Source: Bacteroidales bacterium WCE2004
Lineage (GTDB): Bacteria; Bacteroidota; Bacteroidia; Bacteroidales; UBA932
Assembly (NCBI GenBank): GCA_900167895.1
Contig: FUZR01000001.1
Coordinates: 601,144-665,143, forward strand
Direction of reading: 5' to 3'
Length of the DNA: 64,000 nucleotides
In this document: positions 1-7,510 of the stretch, piece by piece
How positions within the stretch are numbered: position 1 is the first letter of the stretch
How the letters are laid out: every line of letters starts with the position of its first letter
Translations under genes and position numbers: made by a program
Notes under the pieces: generated by a model
What the model was told of the DNA's origin: nothing
Seen by the model: the letters and a program-made list of their open reading frames with translations, nothing else
The model's database searches: none

Positions 1-1069
1 TGGAGACGGAAGAGATCTCCAGCCAGCGGCCCTGGGCCGCAGACCAGAGTTCGAAGTCGTAGGTGATGGCGGAGGTGAAGCTCATGTCGCCGCCGCAAAG
101 CCGCAGGATGCGGTATTTGAGGCCGAGCTTGTTGACGAGGGACTCCACGTGGGCGACCATGTCGTCCAGCGCCTTGTAGGAATCCTCCGGCTTCTCCACG
201 CGCACGATCTCGACCTTGTCGAACTGGTGCAGGCGGTTCAGGCCGCGGACGTCCTTGCCGTAGGAGCCGGCCTCGCGGCGGAAGCACGGCGTGTAGGCCG
301 TCAGGCGCTGCGGGATCTCGTTCTCCGCCAGGATGACGTCGCGGAAGATGTTGGTCACGGGCACTTCGGCCGTCGGGACCATATAGAAATCATCCACCTC
401 GGCGTGGTACATCTGGCCCTCCTTGTCGGGGAGCTGGCCCGTGCCGAAGCCGGAATCGCGGTTGACCATCACGGGAGGTTCGACCTCCTTGTAGCCGGCC
501 GCGGTGTTGCAGTCGAGGAAGAAGTTGATCAGCGCACGCTGCAGCTTGGCACCCTTGCCCTTGTAGACGGGGAAGCCGGCGCCGGTGATCTTGACTCCGA
601 GGTCGAAGTCGATGATGTCGTATTTCTTGGCGAGCTCCCAGTGCGGCAGGGCGCCCTCGGGGAGGTTGACCTCCGGGCCGCCCATCTTGACAACCTCGTT
701 GTCTTCAGCGCCCTTGCCCGGCTTGACCAGGCTGCAAGGAGTGTTGGGCATCAGCACGAGCTGCGCCTCCAGCTCGGCGGCGGCCTCGTCCATCTGGGCA
801 AGGAGTTCAGCCGAGCGGGCCTTGAGCGCCGCGACCTCGGCCTTGGCGGCCTCGGCGGCGTCGCGCTGCCCCTGCTTCATCAGGCCGCCGATCTCGGCCG
901 CCTTCTGCTTCTGCTGGGCAAGCAGCGCATCGCTCTCCGTCTGGAGGCTGCGGCGGCGCGCGTCGAGCTCGAGCACCTTGTCTACGATCGGCTGCGCGTC
1001 GAAATTCTTGATTTTCAATTTCTCGATGACGGCTTTCGGGTCATCGCGAAGCATCTTGAGCGTCAACAT
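1..1069 (-). CDS. serS: seryl-tRNA synthetase, 3' end cut by window edge
   Basis: Cytoplasmic class II aminoacyl-tRNA synthetase charging tRNA-Ser. The ATG lies at 1069 and 356 codons are visible before the left edge. Residues 1-100 are a Glu/Ala/Lys-rich coiled-coil arm, as in the tRNA-binding domain of SerRS. The catalytic part follows, with class II motif 2 (TPCFRREAGSYG) and the FDKVEI stretch; motif 3 falls outside the window. It is the last gene after rplU and rpmA, separated from rpmA by a hairpin with a U-tract, so it may have partly independent expression. Family assignment is secure; only the C-terminus is missing. Confidence 0.97.
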   Translation of the reverse strand, partial: MLTLKMLRDDPKAVIEKLKIKNFDAQPIVDKVLELDARRRSLQTESDALLAQQKQKAAEIGGLMKQGQRDAAEAAKAEVAALKARSAELLAQMDEAAAELEAQLVLMPNTPCSLVKPGKGAEDNEVVKMGGPEVNLPEGALPHWELAKKYDIIDFDLGVKITGAGFPVYKGKGAKLQRALINFFLDCNTAAGYKEVEPPVMVNRDSGFGTGQLPDKEGQMYHAEVDDFYMVPTAEVPVTNIFRDVILAENEIPQRLTAYTPCFRREAGSYGKDVRGLNRLHQFDKVEIVRVEKPEDSYKALDDMVAHVESLVNKLGLKYRILRLCGGDMSFTSAITYDFELWSAAQGRWLEISSVS

Positions 1070-1082
1070 AATCTTCTTCTAT

Positions 1083-1122
1083 TAAAAAAGGACCCACACC
1101 TGTCTCGAAGTGCAAGTCCTTT
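1083..1122 (-). terminator. terminator after rpmA
   Basis: On the minus strand an AAAGGAC/GTCCTTT stem (1116-1122 with 1087-1093) is followed by a run of T. It lies between rpmA and serS. The loop is long (about 22 nt), so efficiency is uncertain. Confidence 0.6.
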
Positions 1123-1145
1123 GATTCAACTCGAATCCCCCGAGA

Positions 1146-1406
1146 CTAGTTCTCAAAAGGGATCACCGACACGTAGGATTTGTTCTCTCTCTTGCGGGTG
1201 AACTTCACGGTGCCGTCGATCAGGGCGTACAGCGTGTGATCCTTGCCCATGCCCACGTTGCGGTCCGGATTGTGGACCGTGCCGCGCTGGCGGACGATGA
1301 TATTGCCGGCTTTCACGACCTCGCCGCCGAATTTCTTGAGACCCAGGCGCTTGCTCTGCGACTCACGACCGTTCTTGGAACTGGATTGACCTTTCTTGTG
1401 TGCCAT
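1146..1406 (-). CDS. rpmA: 50S ribosomal protein bL27
   Basis: An 86-residue large-subunit protein whose N-terminus reaches the peptidyl-transferase centre. It begins [16 protein letters not shown], the usual bL27 opening, and contains the conserved [10 protein letters not shown] segment. It has no N-terminal extension of the type that needs Prp cleavage in Firmicutes. It lies 5 nt downstream of rplU, the near-universal rplU-rpmA pair. The length matches the family. Confidence 0.98.
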   Translation of the reverse strand: MAHKKGQSSSKNGRESQSKRLGLKKFGGEVVKAGNIIVRQRGTVHNPDRNVGMGKDHTLYALIDGTVKFTRKRENKSYVSVIPFEN

Positions 1407-1411
1407 AACTC

Positions 1412-1723
1412 TTAAGCGATTTCGTTGATCTTGATCTTGGAAAGTTTCTGACGGTGGCCGTTGAGCTTCTGGAAGCCCTTGCGGCGGATCTTCTTGAAGA
1501 CAATCACCTTGTCAGCCTTGACTTCATCGTCGAGGACGGTGGCCTTGACCACAGCACCCTCAACATAGGGAGCGCCCACCTTGACAGCCGCGTCGTCCGC
1601 GACGAGGAGGACCTTCTTGAACTCCACATCAGCACCCTTGGCATCGGCGAGCCGCTGCACAAAGATTTCGTTGCCAGCCTCAACTTTAAACTGCTGGCCT
1701 GCAATGTCTACGATTGCGTACAT
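1412..1723 (-). CDS. rplU: 50S ribosomal protein bL21
   Basis: A 103-residue large-subunit protein that binds 23S rRNA. The opening [17 protein letters not shown] and the C-terminal [16 protein letters not shown] stretch are characteristic of bL21. It is first in the rplU-rpmA(-serS) transcript. The ATG at 1723 is preceded by a leader of about 90 nt with paired segments, and by a near-consensus -7 box at 1816-1823. Confidence 0.98.
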   Translation of the reverse strand: MYAIVDIAGQQFKVEAGNEIFVQRLADAKGADVEFKKVLLVADDAAVKVGAPYVEGAVVKATVLDDEVKADKVIVFKKIRRKGFQKLNGHRQKLSKIKINEIA

Positions 1724-1747
1724 CTTAAAACTTATTAAAAGTTTCGG

Positions 1748-1793
1748 CCGTAAGCGTCTGCCGGAAGGCAGCTCTTTATCAATGGCTTAACGG
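1748..1793 (-). promoter_or_regulatory. structured 5' leader of rplU (candidate)
   Basis: An outer stem pairs 1748-1755 (CCGTAAGC) with 1785-1793 (GCTTAACGG, one bulged base). An inner hairpin CTGCC/GGCAG with a 4-nt loop occupies 1758-1771. On the minus strand this lies between the putative promoter and rplU. Autoregulatory leaders are common for ribosomal-protein genes, but no named motif is recognised here. Confidence 0.35.
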
Positions 1794-1815
1794 TCATCAA
1801 ATCTATTTTGGGCTG

Positions 1816-1823
1816 CGAAATTA
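1816..1823 (-). promoter_or_regulatory. -7 box of rplU (one mismatch)
   Basis: The minus strand reads TAATTTCG, one mismatch from TAnnTTTG, about 92 nt before the rplU ATG. Confidence 0.45.
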
Positions 1824-1875
1824 CACAAAAAACTCCGATCTGCCAAATATTTCTCGCTTTTTACGTGCGCGCGCA

Positions 1876-1910
1876 GCAAAAAAGAACGCGCGGCCGCAGG
1901 GGCCACGCGT
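1876..1910 (-). terminator. terminator after rpsU
   Basis: The minus strand has ACGCGTGGCC (1910-1901), a 5-nt loop and GGCCGCGCGT (1895-1886), a 10-bp stem with one G-U pair, followed by TCTTTTTT. It sits 25 nt past the rpsU stop. Confidence 0.85.
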
Positions 1911-1934
1911 GTATCTCAAAAGGTGAAAGCAGGA

Positions 1935-2126
1935 TTACTCCTCCTCCAGACGCAGGTGCTGGACATAGATAGCCTTCTGCTTCGCAATGCGGCGGACTTC
2001 CGACGGCTTCTGGAAATTCTTGCGGGCGCGCATCTCGCGGACGGCACCGGTCTTTTCGAATTTACGCTTGAATTTCTTCAACGCGCGCTCGATGTTTTCG
2101 CCTTCTTTAACGGGTACGATGATCAT
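1935..2126 (-). CDS. rpsU: 30S ribosomal protein bS21
   Basis: A 63-residue small-subunit protein beginning MIIVPVKEGENIERALKKFKR, the standard bS21 start, with a basic RRIAKQK region. In Bacteroidota, bS21 is reported to help sequester the anti-Shine-Dalgarno end of 16S rRNA, and rpsU is an exceptional gene that keeps a strong SD. Here a full AAGGAGGTG lies 8 nt before the ATG. The gene is monocistronic, with its own promoter (2161-2168) and terminator. Confidence 0.98.
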   Translation of the reverse strand: MIIVPVKEGENIERALKKFKRKFEKTGAVREMRARKNFQKPSEVRRIAKQKAIYVQHLRLEEE

Positions 2127-2134
2127 TGCTTTTA

Positions 2135-2143
2135 CACCTCCTT
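2135..2143 (-). promoter_or_regulatory. full-length Shine-Dalgarno sequence of rpsU
   Basis: The minus strand reads AAGGAGGTG, the complete complement of the usual 16S anti-SD (CACCUCCUU), with 8 nt to the ATG at 2126. No comparably strong SD was seen before the other genes inspected. This fits an autogenous switch in which free bS21 controls access to the anti-SD. Confidence 0.85.
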
Positions 2144-2160
2144 TTTCTAAAACTGGGGTG

Positions 2161-2168
2161 CAAAGGTA
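2161..2168 (-). promoter_or_regulatory. -7 box of rpsU
   Basis: The minus strand reads TACCTTTG, a perfect TAnnTTTG, 34 nt before the rpsU ATG. Confidence 0.75.
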
Positions 2169-2173
2169 GCAAT

Positions 2174-2881
2174 TTATTTTAACAATCCAACAAATTCTTG
2201 CATTCCCTCGGTCGCAACCTTCTGAATATGATGGATGCGCGCGTCGAAGAGGCGGACCTCCGCCGGGTCGATGAGGTAGATCGGCGCCTCCGGCCGCGCG
2301 TAGCGGTAGAGGCCGGCGGCGGGATAGACCTGCAGGGAGGTGCCCACGATCAGGACGATGTCCGCCTGGCTCACCAGGTCGGCCGCGCGCTCGATCTTGG
2401 GCACGGCTTCGCCGAAGAAGACGATGTGCGGGCGGTACTGTGCGCCGTTGGGCGCCTTGTCGCCCAGGCGCACGGGCTCGTAGCCGACGTCCACGACGTA
2501 TTTCTCGGAGAAACCGTCGTAGTCATTGCAGGTGTTCTCCGGACGGATCTTGGTGACCTCGCCGTGCAGGTGTACGACATGCGTGGAGCCCGCGCGTTCG
2601 TGGAGGTTGTCCACGTTCTGCGTGATCACATCCACGGTATAGTCCTTCTCCAGTTCCGCGATGAGGCGGTGCGCCGCGTTGGGCTTCACGTCCTTCAGCT
2701 TCTCGCGCTGCATGTTGTAGAAGTCCAGCACGAGGCCCGGGTTGCGCGCCCAGCCTTCGGCGGACGCGACCGCCATCGGGTCGTAGTTGTCCCAGAGGCC
2801 GCCGTTGTCGCGGTAGGTTCCCAGCCCGCTTTCGGCGCTCACACCGGCGCCGGTCAGCACGGCAATTCTCTTTTTCATCAT
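2174..2881 (-). CDS. cobB: NAD-dependent protein deacylase, CobB/Sir2 family
   Basis: A sirtuin that removes acyl groups from lysines using NAD+. The 235-residue protein has the Rossmann motif LTGAGVSAESG (9-19), TQNVDN (88-92 region) and the catalytic His in HLHGE (H106). The zinc CxxC pairs are absent, as in other Bacteroidota CobB proteins as far as recalled. The class III YxxR motif that favours succinyl-lysine reads Y55-N-M-Q58-R59, so the expected Arg is Gln. The start is placed at the ATG at 2881, which overlaps the TGA of the upstream AAA gene (ATGA); a second ATG follows at once at 2878. The pair is probably translationally coupled. Confidence 0.93.
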   Translation of the reverse strand: MMKKRIAVLTGAGVSAESGLGTYRDNGGLWDNYDPMAVASAEGWARNPGLVLDFYNMQREKLKDVKPNAAHRLIAELEKDYTVDVITQNVDNLHERAGSTHVVHLHGEVTKIRPENTCNDYDGFSEKYVVDVGYEPVRLGDKAPNGAQYRPHIVFFGEAVPKIERAADLVSQADIVLIVGTSLQVYPAAGLYRYARPEAPIYLIDPAEVRLFDARIHHIQKVATEGMQEFVGLLK

Positions 2882-4035
2882 TCGAAATTCATGTTGAAGT
2901 AGTACTTGCGCACCCAATACTCGAAGAGCGGGTCCAGCAGCACGGGGTTGTCGTCTTCGTCGAAGGTGACGATCTCCTTCTTGCAGAGGGCGTCCTTGAG
3001 GCGCCGCACGTTGGCGGAGGAATTGAGCCCATATTGCTTGATGACCTCGGCGCCGCTGAAGCGCTTGTGGCCCTCCAGGATGGCGCGCAAGAGGCTCACC
3101 TGGAAGGTCGTCAGGTCGTTCATCGTGGCCACGAAACGGCCCTCATGGATGGAGATCAGGCAGCTGAGGGCGTCGTTGAGCGTCGGCTCCATGATGTATC
3201 CGCGCGTGAGGGAATCGCAGATGGCACTGAAATGGTTGATATACCAGATGTTGTCGCGGAAGAGGCGGCAGACGCCCAGCAGCAGGTCGCGGTCGATGAC
3301 CTTGCCCGTGGCGAGGAAGCCGCGCACGACGTATTCGAGGATTTCCTTGGTGTCGATCGGGGCGAGCCGGACGCGCTCCACCCGGCGCCAGAAGTATCGC
3401 TTGACGCCGAAGATCTCGTGCATGGCGTTGACCTGCGAGCCGAGGAAGATGTAGGAGGCGCAGCCGGACAGGTCCCCGGGAAGGGTCTTGAAGACGTCCT
3501 CCAGGATCCGGCAGGCACGGTCGCCGTCTTCGGTGAGCATGATGTTCTGGAACTCGTCGATCACGACGTAACGGCGGTCGCCGTGCTGGCGGCCGACCCG
3601 GTAGGGCAGCAGGCAGGCGGCGCGCAGGTCGCCGTCGTCCAATGCCCCGTCGGCGGAGACGACTTCGTCCAGGTTGTCGTAGCGCTCGCGGTCGAAGACG
3701 AAATGCGTCCCGGCGAGCAGCTCCTGCACGGCGCGGGCGTAGTCCGCCGGACCGCTGCCCAAGGTGCGGACGACGCTGCCGGCAAGCCGCAGGGAGAAGT
3801 CGGACAGAGTCCGCACGTCCAGCAGCGAGAGCTGGGCGGTCTCGAAGCGCTGGCCGGAGCCCTTCATGAAGAAGAAGCCCTGCTGCACGAGCGAGCGGCG
3901 GCCGGTCTTGGGCGGCTCGTAGATGGCGATGTTCTCTCCCTGTCCGAGGAGGTTGGCGAAGGCGCGCAGCTCGGTCTTGCGGCCGATGAACTGCTTGCCG
4001 GTCACGGGTTTGTTGTATTGAAAAATACTGTCCAT
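2878..4035 (-). CDS. AAA-family ATPase with degenerate Walker A
   Basis: A 385-residue cytoplasmic protein of the archaeal-type AAA ATPase group that is widespread in Bacteroidales. The N-terminus carries the family's FIGRKTELRAF segment. The Walker A region reads EPPKTGRRSL (40-49), where typical members have PPRTGKTSL, so the phosphate-binding Lys and the following Thr are both Arg. Walker B is intact (RYVVIDEFQ, D160/E161). The C-terminal third (GAEVIKQYG...) looks like a winged helix. The start is the ATG at 4035 because the -7 box ends only 4 nt upstream; a longer reading frame to 4143 would cross the promoter. Its cellular role is unknown. Confidence 0.8.
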   Translation of the reverse strand: MDSIFQYNKPVTGKQFIGRKTELRAFANLLGQGENIAIYEPPKTGRRSLVQQGFFFMKGSGQRFETAQLSLLDVRTLSDFSLRLAGSVVRTLGSGPADYARAVQELLAGTHFVFDRERYDNLDEVVSADGALDDGDLRAACLLPYRVGRQHGDRRYVVIDEFQNIMLTEDGDRACRILEDVFKTLPGDLSGCASYIFLGSQVNAMHEIFGVKRYFWRRVERVRLAPIDTKEILEYVVRGFLATGKVIDRDLLLGVCRLFRDNIWYINHFSAICDSLTRGYIMEPTLNDALSCLISIHEGRFVATMNDLTTFQVSLLRAILEGHKRFSGAEVIKQYGLNSSANVRRLKDALCKKEIVTFDEDDNPVLLDPLFEYWVRKYYFNMNFE

Positions 4036-4039
4036 ACGG

Positions 4040-4047
4040 CAAATATA
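4040..4047 (-). promoter_or_regulatory. -7 box of the AAA ATPase/cobB operon
   Basis: The minus strand reads TATATTTG, perfect, with only 4 nt before the ATG at 4035. The transcript is probably leaderless. Confidence 0.7.
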
Positions 4048-4086
4048 ATAACACTTTTGTTTTAAAACAACTATGTTATTATTTCT

Positions 4087-4094
4087 TATCTTTG
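4087..4094 (+). promoter_or_regulatory. -7 box of the nitroreductase gene
   Basis: TATCTTTG with 5 nt before the ATG at 4100. This is divergent from the AAA promoter, 40 bp away, and again suggests a leaderless transcript. Confidence 0.75.
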
Positions 4095-4099
4095 CATTT

Positions 4100-4627
4100 A
4101 TGGACAACGAAGTACTCAAGGCGCTCCGCGAGCGCAGAAGCATCCGGCGCTACAAGCCGGAGCAGATCAAGGACGATGAATTGCAGGCCGTGCTGGAGGC
4201 CGGCACCTGGGCGCCGACCGGCATGGGGCGGCAGGACCCGTGGATCGTGGCCGTGCAGCGGCCGGACCTGGTGGCGCGCATCGACGCGATGAACGCCGCC
4301 GTCTGGGGCCGCCCTGCGCCGTTCTACGGCGCGCCGACCATCGTGCTCGTATTCGGCAGCGACCCGGCCGAATGGGCCAATTCCGTGCCCGACGGCTCGC
4401 TGGTGCTGGGCAACATGATGCTGGCGGCGCACGCCGTCGGCCTCGGCTCCTGCTGGATCAACCGCGAGCGGGAGATGTTCGCCACACCGGAGGGCAAGGC
4501 CCTGATGCGCGAGCTCGGGCTGCCCGACGGCCTGATCGGCATCGGCGCCCTCGCGCTCGGCTACCCCGCCGCCTTCCCGCCGACGGTCAAGCCCCGCAAG
4601 GAAGGTTACTTCCGCATCGTGAAATAA
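4100..4627 (+). CDS. nitroreductase-family FMN oxidoreductase
   Basis: A 175-residue member of the nitroreductase superfamily: dimeric, FMN-containing and NAD(P)H-using. It begins with the family signature RERRSIRRYKPEQI and has the APTGMGRQDPW segment, which in the family contacts FMN. GLGSCWINR and the C-terminal IGIGALALGYPA complete the fold. The substrate cannot be inferred. The start is the ATG just after the -7 box; an upstream in-frame codon would put the promoter inside the gene. The gene is monocistronic and ends at the shared terminator with dnaK. Confidence 0.9.
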   Translation: MDNEVLKALRERRSIRRYKPEQIKDDELQAVLEAGTWAPTGMGRQDPWIVAVQRPDLVARIDAMNAAVWGRPAPFYGAPTIVLVFGSDPAEWANSVPDGSLVLGNMMLAAHAVGLGSCWINREREMFATPEGKALMRELGLPDGLIGIGALALGYPAAFPPTVKPRKEGYFRIVK

Positions 4628-4657
4628 AAAAAGCAGCGCGGTTGCGCTGCTTTTTTT
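4626..4657. terminator. bidirectional terminator between nitroreductase and dnaK
   Basis: A perfect 14-bp stem, A7-GCAGCGC paired with GCGCTGC-T7, around a 4-nt loop (4640-4643). It has a U-tract on both strands and serves the two convergent genes. Confidence 0.95.
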
Positions 4658-4659
4658 GA

Positions 4660-6567
4660 TTACTGCTCGTCCGGACCATTATTTCCGTAGTCAGGCTGGG
4701 GGCCCTGCGGGCCGGCCTGGGGACCGCCCTGCGGCCCCTGAGGGCCCTGCTGGGCGCCACCCTGTGCGGCCTTGGCCATATCTTCGGATGCGGCGTGCCA
4801 GGCGGCCTCGAGGGCGGCGTTGGCGCTGTCGATCGCGTCGACGTTCTTCTCGTCCACGGCCTTCTTCAGGTCGGCGCAGGCGGCCTCGATGGCGGAACGC
4901 TTGTCGGCCGGAATCTTGTCGCCGTACTCCTTGAGGTTGCGCTCGGTCTGGAAGACCATCGCGTCGCCGTTGTTGAGCTTGTCGGCGCGCTCCTTCTCGG
5001 CCTTGTCGGCGGCCTCGTTGGCCTTGGCCTCGTCACGCATGCGCTGGATCTCGGCGTCGCTCAGGCCGCTGGAGGCCTCGATGCGGATGTGCTGCTCCTT
5101 GCCGGTGGACTTGTCCTTGGCGGACACGCTCAGGATACCGTTGGTATCAATGTCGAAGGACACTTCGATCTGCGGGATGCCACGGGGTGCCGGGGCGATG
5201 CCGTCGAGGTGGAAGATGCCGATCTGCTTGTTGTCCTTGGCCATCGGACGCTCGCCCTGGAGGACGCGGATCTCGACGGAAGGCTGGTTGTCGGCGGCCG
5301 TGGAGAAAACCTGCTCCTTATGGACAGGGATGGTGGTGTTGGACTCGATGAGCTTGGTCATCACGCCGCCCAGGGTCTCGATACCGAGGGAAAGCGGGGT
5401 GACGTCGAGCAGGAGGACATCCTTGACGTCGCCGGCGAGCACACCGCCCTGGATGGCGGCGCCGATGGCGACCACCTCGTCCGGGTTCACGCTCTTGTTC
5501 GGCTCCTTGCCGAAGAACTCCTTGACCAGCTCCTGGACTTTCGGGATACGGGTCGAGCCGCCGACGAGGAGGACCTCGTCAATCTCGGAGGCACGCAGGT
5601 GGGCGTCCTCGAGGGCCTTGCGGCAAGGCTCGATGCTGCGGCGGAAGAGGTCGTCGCAAAGGGTCTCGAACTTGGCGCGGCTCAGGGTCTTGACCAGGTG
5701 CTTCGGCATACCGTCAACGGCGGTGATGTACGGCAGGTTGATCTCGGCGCTGGTGGCGTTGGAGAGTTCGATCTTGGCCTTCTCGGCAGCCTCCTTGAGG
5801 CGCTGGAGGGCCATCGGGTCCTTCTTCAGGTCGATGCCGCCGTTGTCGGTGGCGAACTCGCGGGCCAGCCACTCGATGATGGCCTGGTCGAAGTCGTCGC
5901 CGCCGAGGTGGGTGTCACCGTTGGTGGACTTCACCTCGAACACGCCGTCGCCGAGCTCCAGGATGGAGATATCGAAGGTACCGCCACCCAGGTCGTAGAC
6001 CGCGACCTTCATATTCTTGTTCTTCTTGTCGAGGCCGTATGCGAGAGCGGCGGCCGTCGGCTCGTTGATGATACGCTTGACGTCCAGGCCCGCGATCTTG
6101 CCGGCCTCCTTGGTGGCCTGGCGCTGCGAGTCGGAGAAGTAGGCCGGGACGGTGATGACCGCCTCGGTAACCTCCTGGCGGAGGTAATCCTCAGCCGTCT
6201 TCTTCATCTTCTGGAGGATGATTGCGGAGATCTCCTGCGGAGAATAGAGACGTCCGTTGATGTCCACGCGCGGGGTGTTGTTCTCGCCGCGGGCGACCTT
6301 GTACGGGACGCGAGCGATCTCCTTGTCCACCTGGTCATAGGTCTCGCCCATGAAACGCTTGATGGAGAAGATGGTGTTGTGAGGGTTGGTGATGGCCTGA
6401 CGCTTGGCAGGATTACCCACCTTGCGCTCGCCATTCTCGGTAAATGCGACGACGGACGGCGTGGTGCGGGCGCCCTCGTCGTTGATGATCACGGTCGGCT
6501 GGTTGCCTTCCATCACGGACACGCACGAGTTGGTGGTGCCGAGGTCAATTCCGATAATTTTTCCCAT
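4660..6567 (-). CDS. dnaK: molecular chaperone DnaK (Hsp70)
   Basis: An ATP-dependent Hsp70 chaperone of 635 residues. The nucleotide-binding domain opens [16 protein letters not shown] and contains [13 protein letters not shown]. The substrate-binding domain and helical lid follow from about residue 385. The C-terminal tail (about 600-635) is rich in Gly, Gln and Pro (repeated GPQ) and ends GPDEQ, not the canonical EEVD/EEVK-type end. No grpE or dnaJ lies next to it, the common arrangement in this phylum. The 217-bp upstream gap holds a 13-bp inverted repeat that could be a heat-shock operator. Confidence 0.98.
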   Translation of the reverse strand: MGKIIGIDLGTTNSCVSVMEGNQPTVIINDEGARTTPSVVAFTENGERKVGNPAKRQAITNPHNTIFSIKRFMGETYDQVDKEIARVPYKVARGENNTPRVDINGRLYSPQEISAIILQKMKKTAEDYLRQEVTEAVITVPAYFSDSQRQATKEAGKIAGLDVKRIINEPTAAALAYGLDKKNKNMKVAVYDLGGGTFDISILELGDGVFEVKSTNGDTHLGGDDFDQAIIEWLAREFATDNGGIDLKKDPMALQRLKEAAEKAKIELSNATSAEINLPYITAVDGMPKHLVKTLSRAKFETLCDDLFRRSIEPCRKALEDAHLRASEIDEVLLVGGSTRIPKVQELVKEFFGKEPNKSVNPDEVVAIGAAIQGGVLAGDVKDVLLLDVTPLSLGIETLGGVMTKLIESNTTIPVHKEQVFSTAADNQPSVEIRVLQGERPMAKDNKQIGIFHLDGIAPAPRGIPQIEVSFDIDTNGILSVSAKDKSTGKEQHIRIEASSGLSDAEIQRMRDEAKANEAADKAEKERADKLNNGDAMVFQTERNLKEYGDKIPADKRSAIEAACADLKKAVDEKNVDAIDSANAALEAAWHAASEDMAKAAQGGAQQGPQGPQGGPQAGPQGPQPDYGNNGPDEQ

Positions 6568-6692
6568 AATATCTGTCTTTTAAATTTTCTTGTTGTTTTG
6601 TTTCGCCGCCCGGCCTTGTCGCCCGGGCGCCGCCCGCCACTCCCGGCAGGCCGCGTAACCTATCATCAAAACCTTTGCCATCTCCGAATCTC

Positions 6693-6705
6693 TGACAAAT
6701 TGTCA
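6693..6705. promoter_or_regulatory. inverted repeat TGACAA-A-TTGTCA, candidate operator
   Basis: A perfect 6-bp inverted repeat around a single base, 126-138 nt upstream of dnaK. An imperfect -7-like AGGTTTTG for dnaK lies at 6667-6674, which would place the repeat over the -33 region. The regulator is not known. Confidence 0.4.
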
Positions 6706-6720
6706 TACCCCCGTCATCTC

Positions 6721-6751
6721 CGACCCGCCCGGGGATCCCTGGGCGGGCGGG
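6721..6751. repeat. GC-rich palindromic hairpin upstream of the pseudouridine synthase
   Basis: CCCGCCC and GGGCGGG flank an inner GGGGATCCCT, giving a strong hairpin on both strands just before the rluA-type promoter. There is no U-tract, so it is not a clear terminator. Confidence 0.4.
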
Positions 6752-6772
6752 GAGAAGGTCGGGAGAAATTGC

Positions 6773-6780
6773 TATCTTTG
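6773..6780 (+). promoter_or_regulatory. -7 box of the pseudouridine synthase gene
   Basis: TATCTTTG with 4 nt before the ATG at 6785; expected to give a leaderless mRNA. Confidence 0.75.
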
Positions 6781-6784
6781 CGGC

Positions 6785-7510
6785 ATGGAATATCGGCAGC
6801 TGTCAAAAGAAGAATTCGACGACCTGGCGGGGCGCATCCTCTATGAGGACAATCACCTGCTGGTGGTCAACAAGCGCGTCGGCGAGATCATGCAGGGCGA
6901 CAAGACCGGCGACGAGTGCCTCACTGACACCTACAAGGCTTTCATCGCCCAGCGCGACGCCAAGCCGGGCAAGGTCTTCCTGGGTCTCCCCCACCGCCTG
7001 GACCGCCCCGTGAGCGGCGTCTGCCTGCTCGCCAAGACCTCCAAGGCGCTGGAACGGCTCGGCGACGCCTTCCGCGACGGCAGCGTCCACAAGACCTACT
7101 GGGCCCTCTGCTGCGCGCTCCCCGAGCCGCGCGAAGGCCGGCTGGAGGGCTGGCTGGTCCGCAACGAACAGCAGAACAAATCCTACATCGTCGCGGACGG
7201 CGCCGCCCCGAAGCCCGCACGCCATCCGGACGCCAAACTGGCGCGCCTCAACTACCGCTACCTGCGCAGCACAGACCGCTACCACCTCGTGGAGGTGGAA
7301 CTGCTGACCGGCCGCCACCACCAGATCCGCTGCCAGCTCGCCCACCTGGGCTGCCCCATCAAGGGCGACCTCAAATACGGCGCGCCGCGCTCCAACCCGG
7401 ACGGCGGCATCTGCCTCCACGCACACCACATCAGCTTCATCCACCCGGTCCGCAAGGAGCCGATGGAAGTCACGGCGCCGGTGCCTTCCAGCTGGAAGGG
7501 CGTCATTTAG
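6785..7510 (+). CDS. RluA-family pseudouridine synthase
   Basis: Isomerises uridine to pseudouridine in rRNA or tRNA. The 241-residue protein has the RluA motif HRLDRPVSG with the catalytic Asp (residue about 75). Later come ELLTGRHHQIRCQLAHLG and GDLKYGAP, the usual motifs II and III. There is no N-terminal S4 domain, so it resembles short RluA/TruC types, and the target site cannot be assigned. The start lies directly after the -7 box. Its 3' end overlaps the convergent AraC-type gene by 8 nt. Confidence 0.92.
   Translation: MEYRQLSKEEFDDLAGRILYEDNHLLVVNKRVGEIMQGDKTGDECLTDTYKAFIAQRDAKPGKVFLGLPHRLDRPVSGVCLLAKTSKALERLGDAFRDGSVHKTYWALCCALPEPREGRLEGWLVRNEQQNKSYIVADGAAPKPARHPDAKLARLNYRYLRSTDRYHLVEVELLTGRHHQIRCQLAHLGCPIKGDLKYGAPRSNPDGGICLHAHHISFIHPVRKEPMEVTAPVPSSWKGVI

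Noticed and set aside
1090..1145. Possible tRNA because of a T-loop-like string ending in ctcgaatccccc
   Set aside because: No acceptor, D or anticodon stems can be formed; the segment is explained by the rpmA terminator and spacer.
4795..6846. 683-codon open frame opposite dnaK
   Set aside because: Antisense frame commonly open opposite dnaK in GC-rich genomes; no independent promoter or domain.
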